Assembly: GCF_018446385.1 (NCBI RefSeq)
Contig: NC_056000.1
Location: forward strand, 77,448,688-77,512,687
Source: Zingiber officinale
Lineage: Eukaryota; Streptophyta; Magnoliopsida; Zingiberales; Zingiberaceae
Direction of reading: 5' to 3'
DNA: 64,000 nucleotides
The position numbers were made by a program, and so were the translations under genes. The notes beneath the pieces are model-generated. The model was not told the DNA's origin, did not search any database, and saw only the letters and a program-made list of their open reading frames with translations. This document shows, piece after piece, positions 52,353 to 64,000 of the stretch; the first letter of the stretch is position 1; every line of letters starts with the position of its first letter.

Positions 52353-55290
52353 TAGACTCAGGTACATAAAACTAAACACACAGTTTTCGTGTACTTCAAC
52401 TCCAAGTTGATGCCAAGACTTCAGTTACAGTTCTCCTTGTGACTATAGCCAGGTAGCAGATGGTACATCTGATGTCTGCTAGTGTCATCATGTACTATGT
52501 GATTTCCAAGTTAATGCGAAGACTTCAGTTATAGTTCTTACGATGAGCCAGGACACAGACGTTCTTATGATATTTGTGCTTGGGACACATTTTGTTTGGC
52601 AGTTTTCTGGATGTTGAATGCTGTTCGGTTGGTATTTCCCTTAACTCGAACACAATGCTGACTACTAGATTCAGATAACATGAAACTCAGCTTGGTTTTC
52701 ATTATAATTCAATTCCCTTATTCGGAACAATGTTGATCAATGGCTAGACTTGGTTTTCACGTACTTCTTAAACTTACTGGGAAGATATATTAAGTAATAG
52801 ATTCAAGTACATAAAACTCACCTTGATCTTCATGCCCCAGTTAATCATGCTTGATCAATAGATTGCTGAGTTGAGGGAAACTCAAAAAGTTTCCTCCAAC
52901 TTTTCTCATCATTTTATGTCTCCCATCGTAACTGCATTCCTTTTGATGAATTCAGCTTGAGCTCATTTTAAAGCCATGGTTTCTGCTTTTTGGAAAGTCA
53001 AGCATGATGCAGTGGGAAGATGAACATAGACTATCCAAGTATGTACAGTTCGAACTATGACGGACTGTAATATATATTTTGCTCGTGGGATAAAAAATCT
53101 AAAACGTTGACTACTGAACGAAAAATCACTCGTACTTTCAGATTTATCCCAAGGATGAGCCCGGGAAAGGCCACTGAAAAATCACTCGTACTTTCATATT
53201 TTTCCTAGGGGTGAGCCCGGGAAAGGTCACCAGGCCGTCTCAAGATTCCAAGATTCTTCGAGGTCTTAGTTAAAAATAAATTAATTTTTTAAATATATTT
53301 TTAAAAGGAATTTAAATTTTTTTTCATTTGAATTTGGATTAAGAATCATCATTTAAAAAAAATAATTTATTTTTAAAAAATAAAATATTATTTAAATATA
53401 AAATTTAATTTTCTCATTAATATTTAGATAATTTTCTTAACTGTTAAATTATTTAATCTTTTTGAGATATCGAAAAGTAAATAAAATTTTATTAATTTTA
53501 ATTTTATTTTTTTTTTGTGAAACATTTTACCAGATATGTAATTAAATAGAATAAAATCCTGATTAAGTGGGAAATAAGATTAAATAAAATAAAATCTTGA
53601 CTAATTATAATTATGAGAAAGTAATGTGAAAATAGAAATAATGAATTAATTAATAAGATGTTATTAATATTAATTAGCATATATTTATTAATGTGTATAT
53701 TATTATTAATTAATATTAATGATTCAATTTAATTTTTTTAATACCTTTACTTAATTATTTAATCAATAGGTTTCAATAATATTTGAACTCTAGACATAAA
53801 TTTTAATGATATGTGCCTTGAGCCGGGCCTGAAGGCTACCGTCCTAAACTTTAAAATAAACCTTTATATAAACATCACATATATGTACCCTGTACGATTT
53901 TCAGCCCATTAGTTATTTCCTGAATAAAAAAAATATATAAAAACGGCGATTTGGAAATCACTTTTTTTTTTGAAAATAAGCATACATCTTCATCTATAAC
54001 AGTGCTCACGAGCGGTTCGATACGAATCCAAAACGCCCGATTTTGGGTGGATAATTTTTTTTCAACAAATCACGAATAGGTTCACAATTAATCCATCTAT
54101 TCTTTCGCAAGTAAACAACTAAAAGATAAACAATCCATCCTTTTTTACAAAACAATTAATGAAAAGTTTTCCATATAAAAAACTTGGTTTTTGAATTAGC
54201 CTACATACAGAAAGTGCAGATAGATAGCTTATAGAATGTTGTTGCCAAAAAAAAAAAAATCTACTCAAAAACTTTCCCAACAGCGGCACAATCACACCAG
54301 ATATATTGGGAAAAAAAACCCAAGGTTTCAATAATAAATACAAAAACAAAATTTCAAATATGTGATACATAATAAGTGACGTCAAGAAAAGAACACTGAT
54401 ACAATTTAGACATGCCCACAGCAACATCCACCAATAAAATACTATCACTGTTATCTAAATATCAACTTGACCAGTAATAGTCTATTCCCGAGTAGGCTCA
54501 CAATAACCAGGAAAGCAGCATCTTATGTTTCTTCATGAAGCATTGAGGAAAAGACTGAGTCTACTGCCTGCGGTAATGAATTGTTTGCCAGAGAAGTTTC
54601 ATCTTCAGGATGAAAAAGGAGAGCGAAGATGAATGCGTCTGCAAGCAATGTAGCTCAGTGTGGTAGAATTGTGTTTTCTTTGAGAAGGAACAAAAAAAAA
54701 TTACATGGATTGTTGAATGGAAAACATGAACAGTTGAAAGCAAATAATATACAAACAACCATGACATGTTCAAAACATAATATCAGATCTGATTGCACAA
54801 TGGGATCAGATCTGCACTTGACCAGGATAAAAACCAGATTAACCAGAACGATTCTTATCTACTTCAATATTAGATGGATAATATATTTTACAATTTTGAC
54901 ATAACAATAACAAATTTATGTACTTTAATATTGGATTAATAGATATATTTTCGTCAATACTTATTTTTTTACGTTCTAGTATATTAGATATATTTAGATT
55001 GGCTAATGTATCAGATGAATTTTTGTAACTAAAATGTAGGATTATTGTGATATTTATGCAATTGAATTTGCTCAATCAAAGGTTGGTCAATTAGTCAGCT
55101 TGTCTGGGTGGGTCAGTTCTTGATTTGATATGCAATTGCAGTTCAAGCAGTTGAGTTCAACTAGTCGAGCAGTGTTCAGGAGCTTTCCAGTTTGATTTTT
55201 GAACCAATTTTTAATGATGATATGAAGAACAAGAAGACAGTGCACAGGTAGAGGGAATGAACCTGTATGTAGCGGAGCAAAAGAATTTGA
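52353..55290. other. Convergent intergenic region between ASCC1 and ABCE
   Basis: Contains the 3' flanks of both genes. At 52380-52560 segments with ACTCCAAGTTGATGCCAAGA and TTCCAAGTTAATGCGAAGAC form a diverged duplication. At about 53118-53230 a 60-bp unit with AATCACTCGTACTTTCA and TGAGCCCGGGAAAGG is directly repeated. 53280-53870 is AT-rich filler. No gene recognised. Confidence 0.55.
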
Positions 55291-58200
55291 TTAATCATCA
55301 AGGTAGTAGTAAGATCCAGCAGCTTTCTGATCTCGATCTTTGGTAGAGTCCAACTTATTTATTCTGGGCCTGTAGTTGGTTGGATCTCGACGGAAAGTAA
55401 TGTCAAGATGCTGCAAGGAAAGTCAAGAAATGAAACAGCATCTTCTTTTGCCAAAAGCGAAGATAATGAAAAATGTGATCCAGAACATTGAAATCAATAA
55501 GCAAATAATTTATAAATGCCAAAGGCTGAAGAGCTGATGATTGATTCTAAAAGAACTCCATCAATCACCGACAGATCCAGCAAAAGACTTATTTAGAGGG
55601 AAGAAAAATAATTAAAGATGATGGAAACTAAATATTTCTGTACTCACAGATAAGAATAGGTTCATCCCAGATACCAAAGACTGAGGCGCATTAGCGACAC
55701 AATCAATAGAAGGCCGCCCCTCATAAACGATGACTTTATCAGCCAAGTAGGTTGCCATGATGAAATCATGCTCAACAATGAAAGCTGTTTTCTTGGCATG
55801 CAGGATGAACCTTTTAATCACCTTTGAGGCAACGATACGCTGCTCTGAATCAAGATAAGCACTTGGTTCATCTATCAGATAAATATCTGCAGGCTGGATA
55901 AAGATTCAGGAATTAATATCTCATAAAAAAATATCACAGATGTTATTCAAGTCCACAAGTCATACCATTTGAATAATAGTCAAAATGCAACTTAATGAGA
56001 ATATAAAGGAAAAACAAGATTCAAAGATTATGGATTATTTAAGGCATTTATATGAGTCCTCTCTAGTACTGAATTATTCAACACTAAGTCACACAGTATA
56101 CATATAATTTATCCAACAATCAATTTAATATAAGAACAGAAAAATACTAGAAAGACAAACCTTCCCAAGACACAAACATATTGCAACTCGTTGTAATTCT
56201 CCACCAGAAAGATTCACAACTTCTTGGTCCATTAATTGCTCGATTTGCAATGGTTTCATGACATCACTCACAAATTGCGGATGCAAATATGAATCCCGTA
56301 TTTTCTGATGCAGCAAGTGCCTTACGGTTGATTGAAATTTTGGACTAATTTTCTGAGGCTTGTATGAAACATTAAATTCAGGTATTTCAACATCTGAATC
56401 TTCCACAGTATCAGGCTTCAGTAATCCTGCCTGGAAATTGCCAAACACAAACAAGATGAGTAAAGTGAAACGATGGTTTCTAGCTTGTGTGTCACAACCA
56501 AATGGCGAAACTCTAGCAAAAGAAGGAAATTAACACCAGGTTCATATGCTGCAGGAATGATTCCTAAAGCATCCACAGAAGAAATCACAAAAGCACACAA
56601 AATATTGCATACAATCATTATTAACCTAAAGAATTTACATACATGCCATTTAGTATTTAGATAGGCATCAAAATATTGCTAAATTCTAATAAACTTATGT
56701 AGTTGATGCCACAAGAAACTTGCAGTAACCTCATTTAGAATATGGTCCGTAGAAATATAAAAACTCCATAATTTAGTATGCTCATGTAGGAATACAATAA
56801 CTATATAATTTTAGGGACCAATTCATATACATAATGTTGTGTTGCCTGGCAATTATTAGACAGTGCAACAAGGAAACATGAAAGCAGAGAAGTGAGGGAT
56901 GTTAATTACCAGCATCCTTATAAATGTCGTCTTTCCGGTTCCATTCTCACCCAGCATCACAATTATCTGCGAATCAGTAAATTCACCCTCAAACACTTTA
57001 AGCTTGAAATTCCCTTGGGTTTTAGTCATGGTAGGATATCGATAACGTTGGTATGTCTGTATATCCTCAGCGCTTTCTTGGGGAGTCTCAGCGACCTAAA
57101 TGATGCAACAAATTTAGAGTAGAGTTTCTCATGCCATATGTTCTCCATTAACACAAGGATCTACCTTAAATGTAAGTGATTCATCTCTAAACCGGAGATT
57201 TTCTGTTGGAACAAAGCCAGCCAAAAAAATGTTGATTCCTTCTCGCACAGAGAAGGGTAATGTAACAACTCCATAAGCACCTGGCTTCCCATACAAGCAA
57301 CAAATGAAATCGGACAAGTAGTCCAGTACACTCAAGTCGTGTTCAACAACAATAACATAGCTGAAAAAAACAAATAAGAGAGTTGGGGACTTTTGATGTT
57401 AGACCACAAAAACCACTTAAAACAACAGACCCAGATACCTGTTAGGCCTAAGGAGGGAGCGAACAACTTGTGCTGCTTTAAGCCTCTGCTTCACATCAAG
57501 ATAGCTTGAAGGCTCGTCAAACATATATATCTCTGCATTTTGTATAGCAACTACTGCAATAGCAAATCTTTGCAATTCCCCACCAGACAAATCCCCCACA
57601 TTTCGATCAATAACTTGATTTAACTCCAGATCAGCACATAGTTCAGCCTTCATCTCTCTCTCATTTTTTTGGTCTAGAACCTGACCTACGTTCCCTTGAA
57701 CAGCTTTTGGAATGTGATCCACATATTGGGGTTTGATGATTGCCTGCATTATACAAAAGAAATAAAGTTAGCATGAAGAGACAAGCTGCTAATTGTATAT
57801 ATTATTATATTATATGTAATCAATAAAGCAGATACATACTGAAATATGAGAAAATATTTCATTGTTAAAATAATAAGCATATAAAAGACTTGATAATCAG
57901 AAACCAAGGTATTTTACATGCCTTTGTAAATGACTAAAAATTTGGTGTGAAATTTGAGTACCAGAAGACTAAATATGACCTGAAATCTAATGAACCATCA
58001 TAGGCAACTTGTGTGGTCCAATATACATATGCAACAGAAGCCAGTATATACGAATACATGATAAACGTATATACGTGAAAACAAATATAATTAACTGAAT
58101 AAGAAACTCTTATTATTTATACTTATTGCATCAGGGAAACCAGCACCCGAAGCAAGCACATAATTGAATTTTTATGTTCAGATTTTCATCATTCTGTCAT

Positions 58201-59954
58201 TATCTTGATTTTGACATGTGTATCAACCGCAACAGCTTAATTTTTTACAAATAAACCACAGAAATTGTGTCCCTTGCATGAATCTTCACAAACACCATAA
58301 AAATGGCTAGAAATTTTGACTATTAATATTGTTGCCTTATGCAAATCAGTCGAATACATGATGTTCAATTATATGATGAACAATTGAATGCACAATGGAG
58401 AAACTTGGCCTAAATTCTTTTTGAGGGTAAAAAAAAATTATTTGAGAAACTTAGCTGGATGACAAATGTCTCAACCAAAACTAAATGAAACAGTCTATTA
58501 GGTTATCAAGTGCATATATTGAAGTAATCATCTACCAGGTATCTAGCCTACTACAGAATAAGGATAGAAAGAGGCAAAACATGCTTTTGAGAACCTTTAG
58601 ATTATCCTCCAGTATACGAGTGAAATAATTCTGAAGCTCTGAGCCACGGAAATATGTCAAAATCTCTTGCCAATCAGGAGGATTCTGCAAAAGAGAAAAA
58701 TTAAATAACACTAATATATACTCCAAAGGAAACTAGAAAATTAGTTAATTACGTTGAATCGGCCCAAGTTAGGCTTCAACTTCCCAGCCAGTACTTTGAG
58801 TGCAGTAGACTTCCCTATACCATTTGTCCCAACCAGGCCCAGAACTTGTCCAGGTCTTGGAACTGGCAATCTGTATAAGCATACATCCATTATGCAAAAT
58901 AAATAAATATTAGTAAAAAAAAAGAAGAAGACCATATTACAACATACAAATTTCACTTACCTATGCAGTTTAAATGTGTTTGGTCCATAACGATGGGTTG
59001 TATCTTTATCCAAGTCCTTTGGTAGGTTGATAATCTGAATGGCCTCAAACGGGCATTTCTACCATCAAAGAATAAATAGTAACAAAAGTCAGAGATATAT
59101 TAAGTCTCTAAGATGATCAATGTCAAAAAAATATAATTAAATCCAAAAGGAAGACCAGGATACCTTGACACAGATACCACATCCAATGCATAACTCCTCA
59201 GAAATGAAAGCAATTTTTGAGGCAGAAGTCACTTCTATACATAGTTTTCCTGTTAAAAGCAAATGATAAATTGAACAACATAATTCCTCTAGACAAATAA
59301 GTACATAATACAATAAAAAAAATGATATTCAAATCAAAGTAGAACTAAACAGATAATAGCATCAAATCTCATGGTCTGCTATAAAAGTTGTAAAGTCGAA
59401 GAAAAATACCTTTTTGATATAAACATTAAATTATATTAATTTTTTATCACTGTAATAATGTTTAGCATGTCCATGTATCTAGCGATGAAAAATAAGAAAG
59501 TTTCCCACGTCTCATTTTGTAATCAAATCTAGACACTTATCTTTGAAAGAAATGAAAATAACATCTGATTTTATAAATTTGTTAAACCAAGGAACACGCT
59601 GAACCATATTCAATGTTTTGCCTCAATAAATTGTTTAGCCCCTTGGATATCCTAAACATTGAAAAACTTTAATTAATCTAAATAGAACTACAAATCTAAC
59701 AAAAGGTATATTCGAGATGCAAATGCCAAATGAATAGTACAAAAATTATGTTGAATTAGGAACGGCATCCATAAATAACTATAAAAAAAGAGAAAGATTT
59801 GAAATAAAATAATAAATAGCGCTTCCTAAATGTAAGCAAGGATATGCAGACCAGTTTTGACAACCGGGCAGCTCTTCTTGCACTCCTGGCGGCACTTCTT
59901 CGGTTTGCATCGATCAGAGCTGACGATAGCGATACGTGTCAGTCGATCCGACAT
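55291..59954 (-). CDS. RLI2: ABCE-type ATPase, RNase L inhibitor / ribosome recycling factor
   Basis: Eleven minus-strand exons: 59852-59954, 59164-59249, 58961-59058, 58753-58870, 58595-58684, 57439-57743, 57165-57360, 56910-57095, 56161-56430, 55648-55893, 55291-55410. All phases close to 605 aa, the usual plant length for the family. The N-terminus holds the iron-sulfur cysteines (16, 21, 25, 29, then [12 protein letters not shown] at 55-66). NBD1 has GTNGIGKST (110-118), LSGGE (217-221) and FDEPSSYLD (from 240). NBD2 has GENGTGKTT (381-389), LSGGE (468-472) and IDEPSAYLD (from 491). It lacks membrane segments and is cytosolic: it splits ribosomal subunits after termination or rescue and supports initiation; in plants it also affects RNA silencing. 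The gene symbol is by family; which of the plant RLI paralogues this is cannot be decided here. It appears fully intact. Confidence 0.96.
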
Positions 59955-60858
59955 GATTGAATACGAAGACCTACTACTGCAAGGTAACGCGAGCCCTGAT
60001 CCATGAGAAGAGAACGGAGACCAAGTTAGACGGAATCAACAAATCGAGAGCTCATAAAGGTACCGAAAACAAAACCGGAGCTAGAGAAGAGGAGAAGGCG
60101 CCGGAAACGTACCTCGACTCCCTTCAGATGCTCGCTGAGGAAGATGGCGGAAACCCTAGCGTCCGAAGCAAGCGACAAGCAATATATATCACGGGGGAAA
60201 CGTGTGGGAGACACGGAGAGGGAGCCGGATGCTCTATCGGGTCGGGTGCGTCGGGCTTCGGGTTGATGAGCTTCACGAAAGAAACCCTTTATGGAAAACT
60301 GTTTCTAAAATAATTGTAATAATGTTTTTTTGTTGATTTTAGAAATAATATGAATAAGTATTTAAAAAAAAATAGTTTTTTACTTTTAAAAAATTATGGG
60401 CAATAATAAATGGTTAAAATATGGTGAATTAGAATAATTTTTTAAAAAATAATTAATCAGGCTAATTTTTTTTTATAATTTTTAGGATATTATCAAGGGG
60501 TCTAATTAATATTATATTTTATGAGACAATTATATTCTCTTTCACCTATTTTCATATTTAATTTTTAAAACTAATACCTAATTAATTTTTATTAATAATA
60601 CTTAATTAATTTTTTAACTAGCTTAATTATTTTTTAACTAGATAAATTCATTTTCTAATTGACTGATTCTGACTATTAAGATTTATCGAAAATTATTAAT
60701 AAAATAATTTAAAATGATTTTTTGGGTAACCAGGATCTTGTGACCACCCATAAATTCCTTCGATGATCCTACGAAGCCTATTCTTATAGCAACTACCTCG
60801 CCTCCTCACCGGCAAAACTCCCCCCCCCCCCCCAAGGTGTTCTTCTGGAGATCGATTA
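59955..60858. promoter_or_regulatory. Divergent spacer between ABCE (-) and IQD (+)
   Basis: About 0.9 kb separates two start codons facing away from each other. The ABCE side (59955-60300) is GC-richer and likely includes its 5' untranslated region; the middle is very AT-rich; a C10-12 run occurs near 60821-60833 just before the IQD ATG. Promoter function is inferred from position only. Confidence 0.4.
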
Positions 60859-60931
60859 ATGGGTAAGAAGACGAGTTGGCTGTCGACAGCGAAGAGGGTC
60901 TTCAAGTCCAAGGAGGCTTCCCACTCGCCAG
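60859..60931 (+). CDS. IQD (IQ67-domain) protein, first coding exon only
   Basis: MGKKTSWLSTAKRVFKSKEA followed by SHSP and a split codon at a GT donor (60932) is the characteristic N-terminus of plant IQD calmodulin-binding proteins, which tether signalling to microtubules and membranes. In this family the next exon is usually close. Here intron 1 is filled with retroelement fossils (from 60987 to the window end), and no further IQD exon appears before 64000. The gene therefore either has a very long first intron or is truncated. Identification rests on 24 residues. Confidence 0.6.
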
Positions 60932-60986
60932 GTAATGATTTTCTTCTTCTCCTAGCGAGCTCGATTTATCGCCTTCAATCTATGAA

Positions 60987-63033
60987 TGTAATTAATAGAT
61001 AGAGAAAAGAAATAGAATAGAGAATAAATTTTTTTGATCATATTATTACTAAAGTCAATAGACTTATTTATACAAGTTATCCAAATAATAATGGAAAGAT
61101 TAAATATGACATACAATCATAATATTTATAAGTACAGTAATATAATAGATTTAGAAATATTATCTGAATCATATCAATCTTGATTGTGATGTCAAATATA
61201 ATAAATCTTAATTGATTGAAATTAATTAAAGATTATTTTCCATTATTGTCATTACCCCCTAAACAAAATTAATGGGTTGAGTTTTAATGCTAACTTAGTG
61301 AAACATTGTTTAGATAATGACTTGGTAAATATATCAGCAATTTGATCTTCTGTAGAGATGTAAAAATCGAAAGTTGGCGAGTTGTCGTACGCTTGCGAAC
61401 AAAATGAAAATCAATCTCTACATGCTTAATATGAGCATGAAAAACAGGATTTGTCATAAGATAAGTTGCACCAATATTATTACACTAGATTTTGAGCTTA
61501 GCAATTGGGGAAAAGTGTAATTCTGAAAGAAAAGATTGTAGTCAAATAATTTCTGATGTTGCGTTAGCTATAACTTTATATTTAGCTTCAGTGCTTAAAA
61601 GAGATACTATATGTTCCTTCTTTGAAAGCTACGAAACAAGATTTTGCTCAAGAAATATAGCATATCCACTAGTAGAACGTCTATCTTAGGAAGATTCAAC
61701 CAAATCTGCATCACTATAAGCAATCAACTCACGTGATGACCGACAATATAAAAGAAGACCATGTAGAATAATGTCATTGAGTTATCAAAGAATTCTCTTA
61801 ATACCTTCCCAATGGCCTTCAGTAGGAGCATGCATAAATTAATAGGTACGATTGACAGCAAAAGCAATACCAGGTTGTGTAATAGTGACATATTGTAGGA
61901 CACTAACAATGCTTTGGTAGATCTGGGGGTCAGCTATTGAAGAGGAGGATGAAGATGTAGTGAAACCACCTTTAATGATTGATGTGGATATAGGATGTGC
62001 ACCATCTATTTTATCTCATTATAGAAGTCCAGTAATATATTTGCTTTGAGAGAGAAGACAACCCTTAAAATGTGAAAGAAACTCTATGCCAAGGAAAAAA
62101 TGAGCTTTACCAAGATCCTGAATAGGAAACTCTTGATAAAGAAGATTGAGTAAAGTAGTAATGTCATTTTGATCACTACAGTTATTAAAATATTATCCAC
62201 ATAAATCAGAACAAATATTGAAAATTCCTTGTTACATTTGTAGAATAGTGAAGAGTTAGTTTTTAAGCTAGAAAATCCCTGAGTATGAAGCCATGTAGAT
62301 AGACAATGAAACCATGCATGAGGTGCTTGCCGAAGACCATATATAGACTTCTGAAGTTGACACACATGTATTGGAAATTGTGGATGGATGAATCCAGGTG
62401 GTTGCTCTATAAAAATTATTTCTTCAAGGTGTCCGTGAAGGAAAGTATTGGAAACATCTAATTGTCGTATCAACCAATTGGAGCTAACAACTATAGATAG
62501 TAGCAATCTAATAGTTGTAATTTTGATGACTGGACTAAAGGTATTATTGAAGTCAATACCTAGTTGTCGATTAAAGCCTTTAGCAACAAGACAAGCTTTG
62601 TGATATTCAATATATTCATATGCACAATATTTAATTCGGTAAACTCATTTAGAATCCACAATATTCATAGATGGAGTACGAGGAACTAAGCTCCAGGTTG
62701 TATTGCAAAGAAGAGCATCAAACTCTGTAATCATCGTAGCACGCCAATTTAGATGTTTGATTGCTTGTGTAAAGCTAGAAGGTTCAACAAAATTTGAAGA
62801 AGTAATAAAAGCATGTAGAAGAGATTAATGAGTAGAAAGTGGTTGACATTGTGTATAAATATCACTTAGAGGAAGCATTCTCTAAAGAGTATCATCATCA
62901 TAGCTACTTGGAGATGAGTGGTTAGACAGATGAGAATTAGAAGTAGAGAGTGGATCACCACTAGCTGTTGAGTATACAGGAATTGTGAAGATGGACCAAG
63001 ACCCAAGATACCAACCCCCCCCCTTACACTTTC
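60987..63033 (-). mobile_element. Truncated Ty1/copia retrotransposon fossil
   Basis: Minus-strand element. Its 3' LTR is short (about 60987-61251, starting TGACAATAATGG), preceded by a polypurine tract TTTAGGGGG. Upstream are RNase H remnants (61260-61500) and a copia reverse transcriptase region (about 62080-62980) with QLDVSNTFLHGHL, EQPPGF, YGLRQAPHAW and the YVDN catalytic-box region. The 5' half (gag, protease, integrase, 5' LTR) is missing at the junction with the next LTR. It is broken in several places and old. Confidence 0.85.
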
Positions 63034-64000
63034 TGTTGGTGCAATTTACACTAACAGTCTAACTTAGATTTTGATGAATGACAAGTGAGTTAAGTTAGGT
63101 GTTATCGTGATCTAATACATTTACCGAGTGTGCAGGGTTGACTAACTTGATGGGTCAAGAGAACCTGACACGAGGCAGGAAGTCCAATCGGGATATACGA
63201 TTCCTGATTAGTGAAGTCCAGATATGGGATTCTAGCAGGAGGTCGGGATGTTCGATTCTCGATGGGTGGAAGTCCGAATGTACGATTCCAGTATGAAGAC
63301 CTGGTAGGTCAGATTAGATGTCAAGGAGGCAACTCGACACTTAGTAAGTGAAGGTAAGTCACGGGAGGAAAGTGACTAAGTGAGGACGCGTCCTGGTTGA
63401 GAGGACAGTAGGTGTTAACCAATTTAGGTTCATTTCGGAAACCTAAATTGAGACCCTGACTAGATCCTAGTCTGGATGATAGGGTATAAGTCCTAAATTA
63501 AATCATATTATTATTGTGCTAACCTTGTTTTGCAAGTAGATATTATTGTGTTGGACTAACCTACCTTGTAGGAAAAAAGGAGCAAAAAGGTCTCGGGTGA
63601 ACAGTACCTGAGGCGCCTTCAAGCCATTGGAAGGCACCTTCAGTACTATTCATGGAAGGTGCCTTCAGTGCTATGGAAGGCATCTTCCATCAAATAAAAT
63701 TTGACTTCATCAACGATAAGGAGCAACATTTTTGGGATCGACTTTTGTCTATAGAAGGTGCCTTTAGGGCTATTAAAGGTGCCTTCCACACTCCTTAAAA
63801 GAGCATTTCGACCAAGTCATTGAGAACATCTCTTCTACGAGCTTCTACACGTTCATTTAAAGTTCTGACTACTTTGGCTTCCTGCTATTGCTCTATTATA
63901 ACATTGCTGCGTCCGTCTATTGCTGAGGAGCCACCCGACACCAAGCCTAAGCCAATAATCTTCTAAAGTGTTGGGTAACGAACTTAAATTTTGTATTTGC
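63034..64000 (+). mobile_element. LTR of another retrotransposon, cut by the window end
   Basis: It begins TGTTGGTGCAATTTACAC and shares its first several hundred bases with the reverse LTR ending at 34304. It contains AAGTCC-spaced short repeats (63180-63310) and GAAGGTGCCTTC / GAAGGCACCTTC inverted pairs (63640-63790). The 3' end is beyond the window, so whether an internal region follows is unknown. Confidence 0.65.

Overview
This is nuclear DNA from a flowering plant, most likely a monocot. The coding exons are very GC-rich in an AT-rich background, the introns are plant-like, and the repeats are typical plant ones (copia-type LTR elements with a Met-tRNA primer site, CACTA and hAT transposons, an Au-type SINE). 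I cannot fix the order or species from the sequence alone.

Left third (1-21.9 kb). A CACTA right terminus (1-659) abuts a partial nicotinamidase-like pseudogene copy (751-1171, minus). A second copy of the same gene (3733-12175, minus) is also dead: a 3.7-kb hAT transposon with a perfect 8-bp target duplication sits in its first exon, and an LTR fossil sits in intron 2. An Au-SINE follows, then an eight-exon bHLH transcription-factor gene (12962-14732, minus) with a suspicious 53-nt GC-rich candidate intron. From 15 to 20.6 kb there are only tandem repeats, AT-rich filler and a hAT-like MITE. A histone H2A.X pseudogene (20867-21361) closes the region.

Middle (22-35.6 kb) is a graveyard of LTR retrotransposons: one long LTR, a gag-only element of copia type, two LTRs meeting tail to tail, a reverse-oriented LTR with a nested hAT-type MITE, and one more 3' LTR. 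Their LTRs contain tandem hairpin-forming units whose stem sequences change in a compensating way.

Right part (36-61 kb) is the gene-rich island. It holds a secreted glyoxal/galactose-oxidase-like enzyme (36016-38072, +), a 14-exon casein kinase 1 (38584-44063, +), a 14-exon ASCC1 homologue (45690-52352, +), the ribosome-recycling ATPase ABCE/RLI (55291-59954, minus) and the first exon of an IQD protein (60859-60931, +). All splice phases I worked out for the four complete genes close without a frame error: 597, 424, 544 and 605 aa. ASCC1 and ABCE are convergent; ABCE and IQD are divergent. The IQD exon is followed by a truncated copia element and then by an LTR that runs off the window, so the rest of that gene is either beyond 64 kb or lost.

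Exon borders were set by eye from GT/AG sites, reading-frame phase and remembered family sequences; no alignment or search was run.
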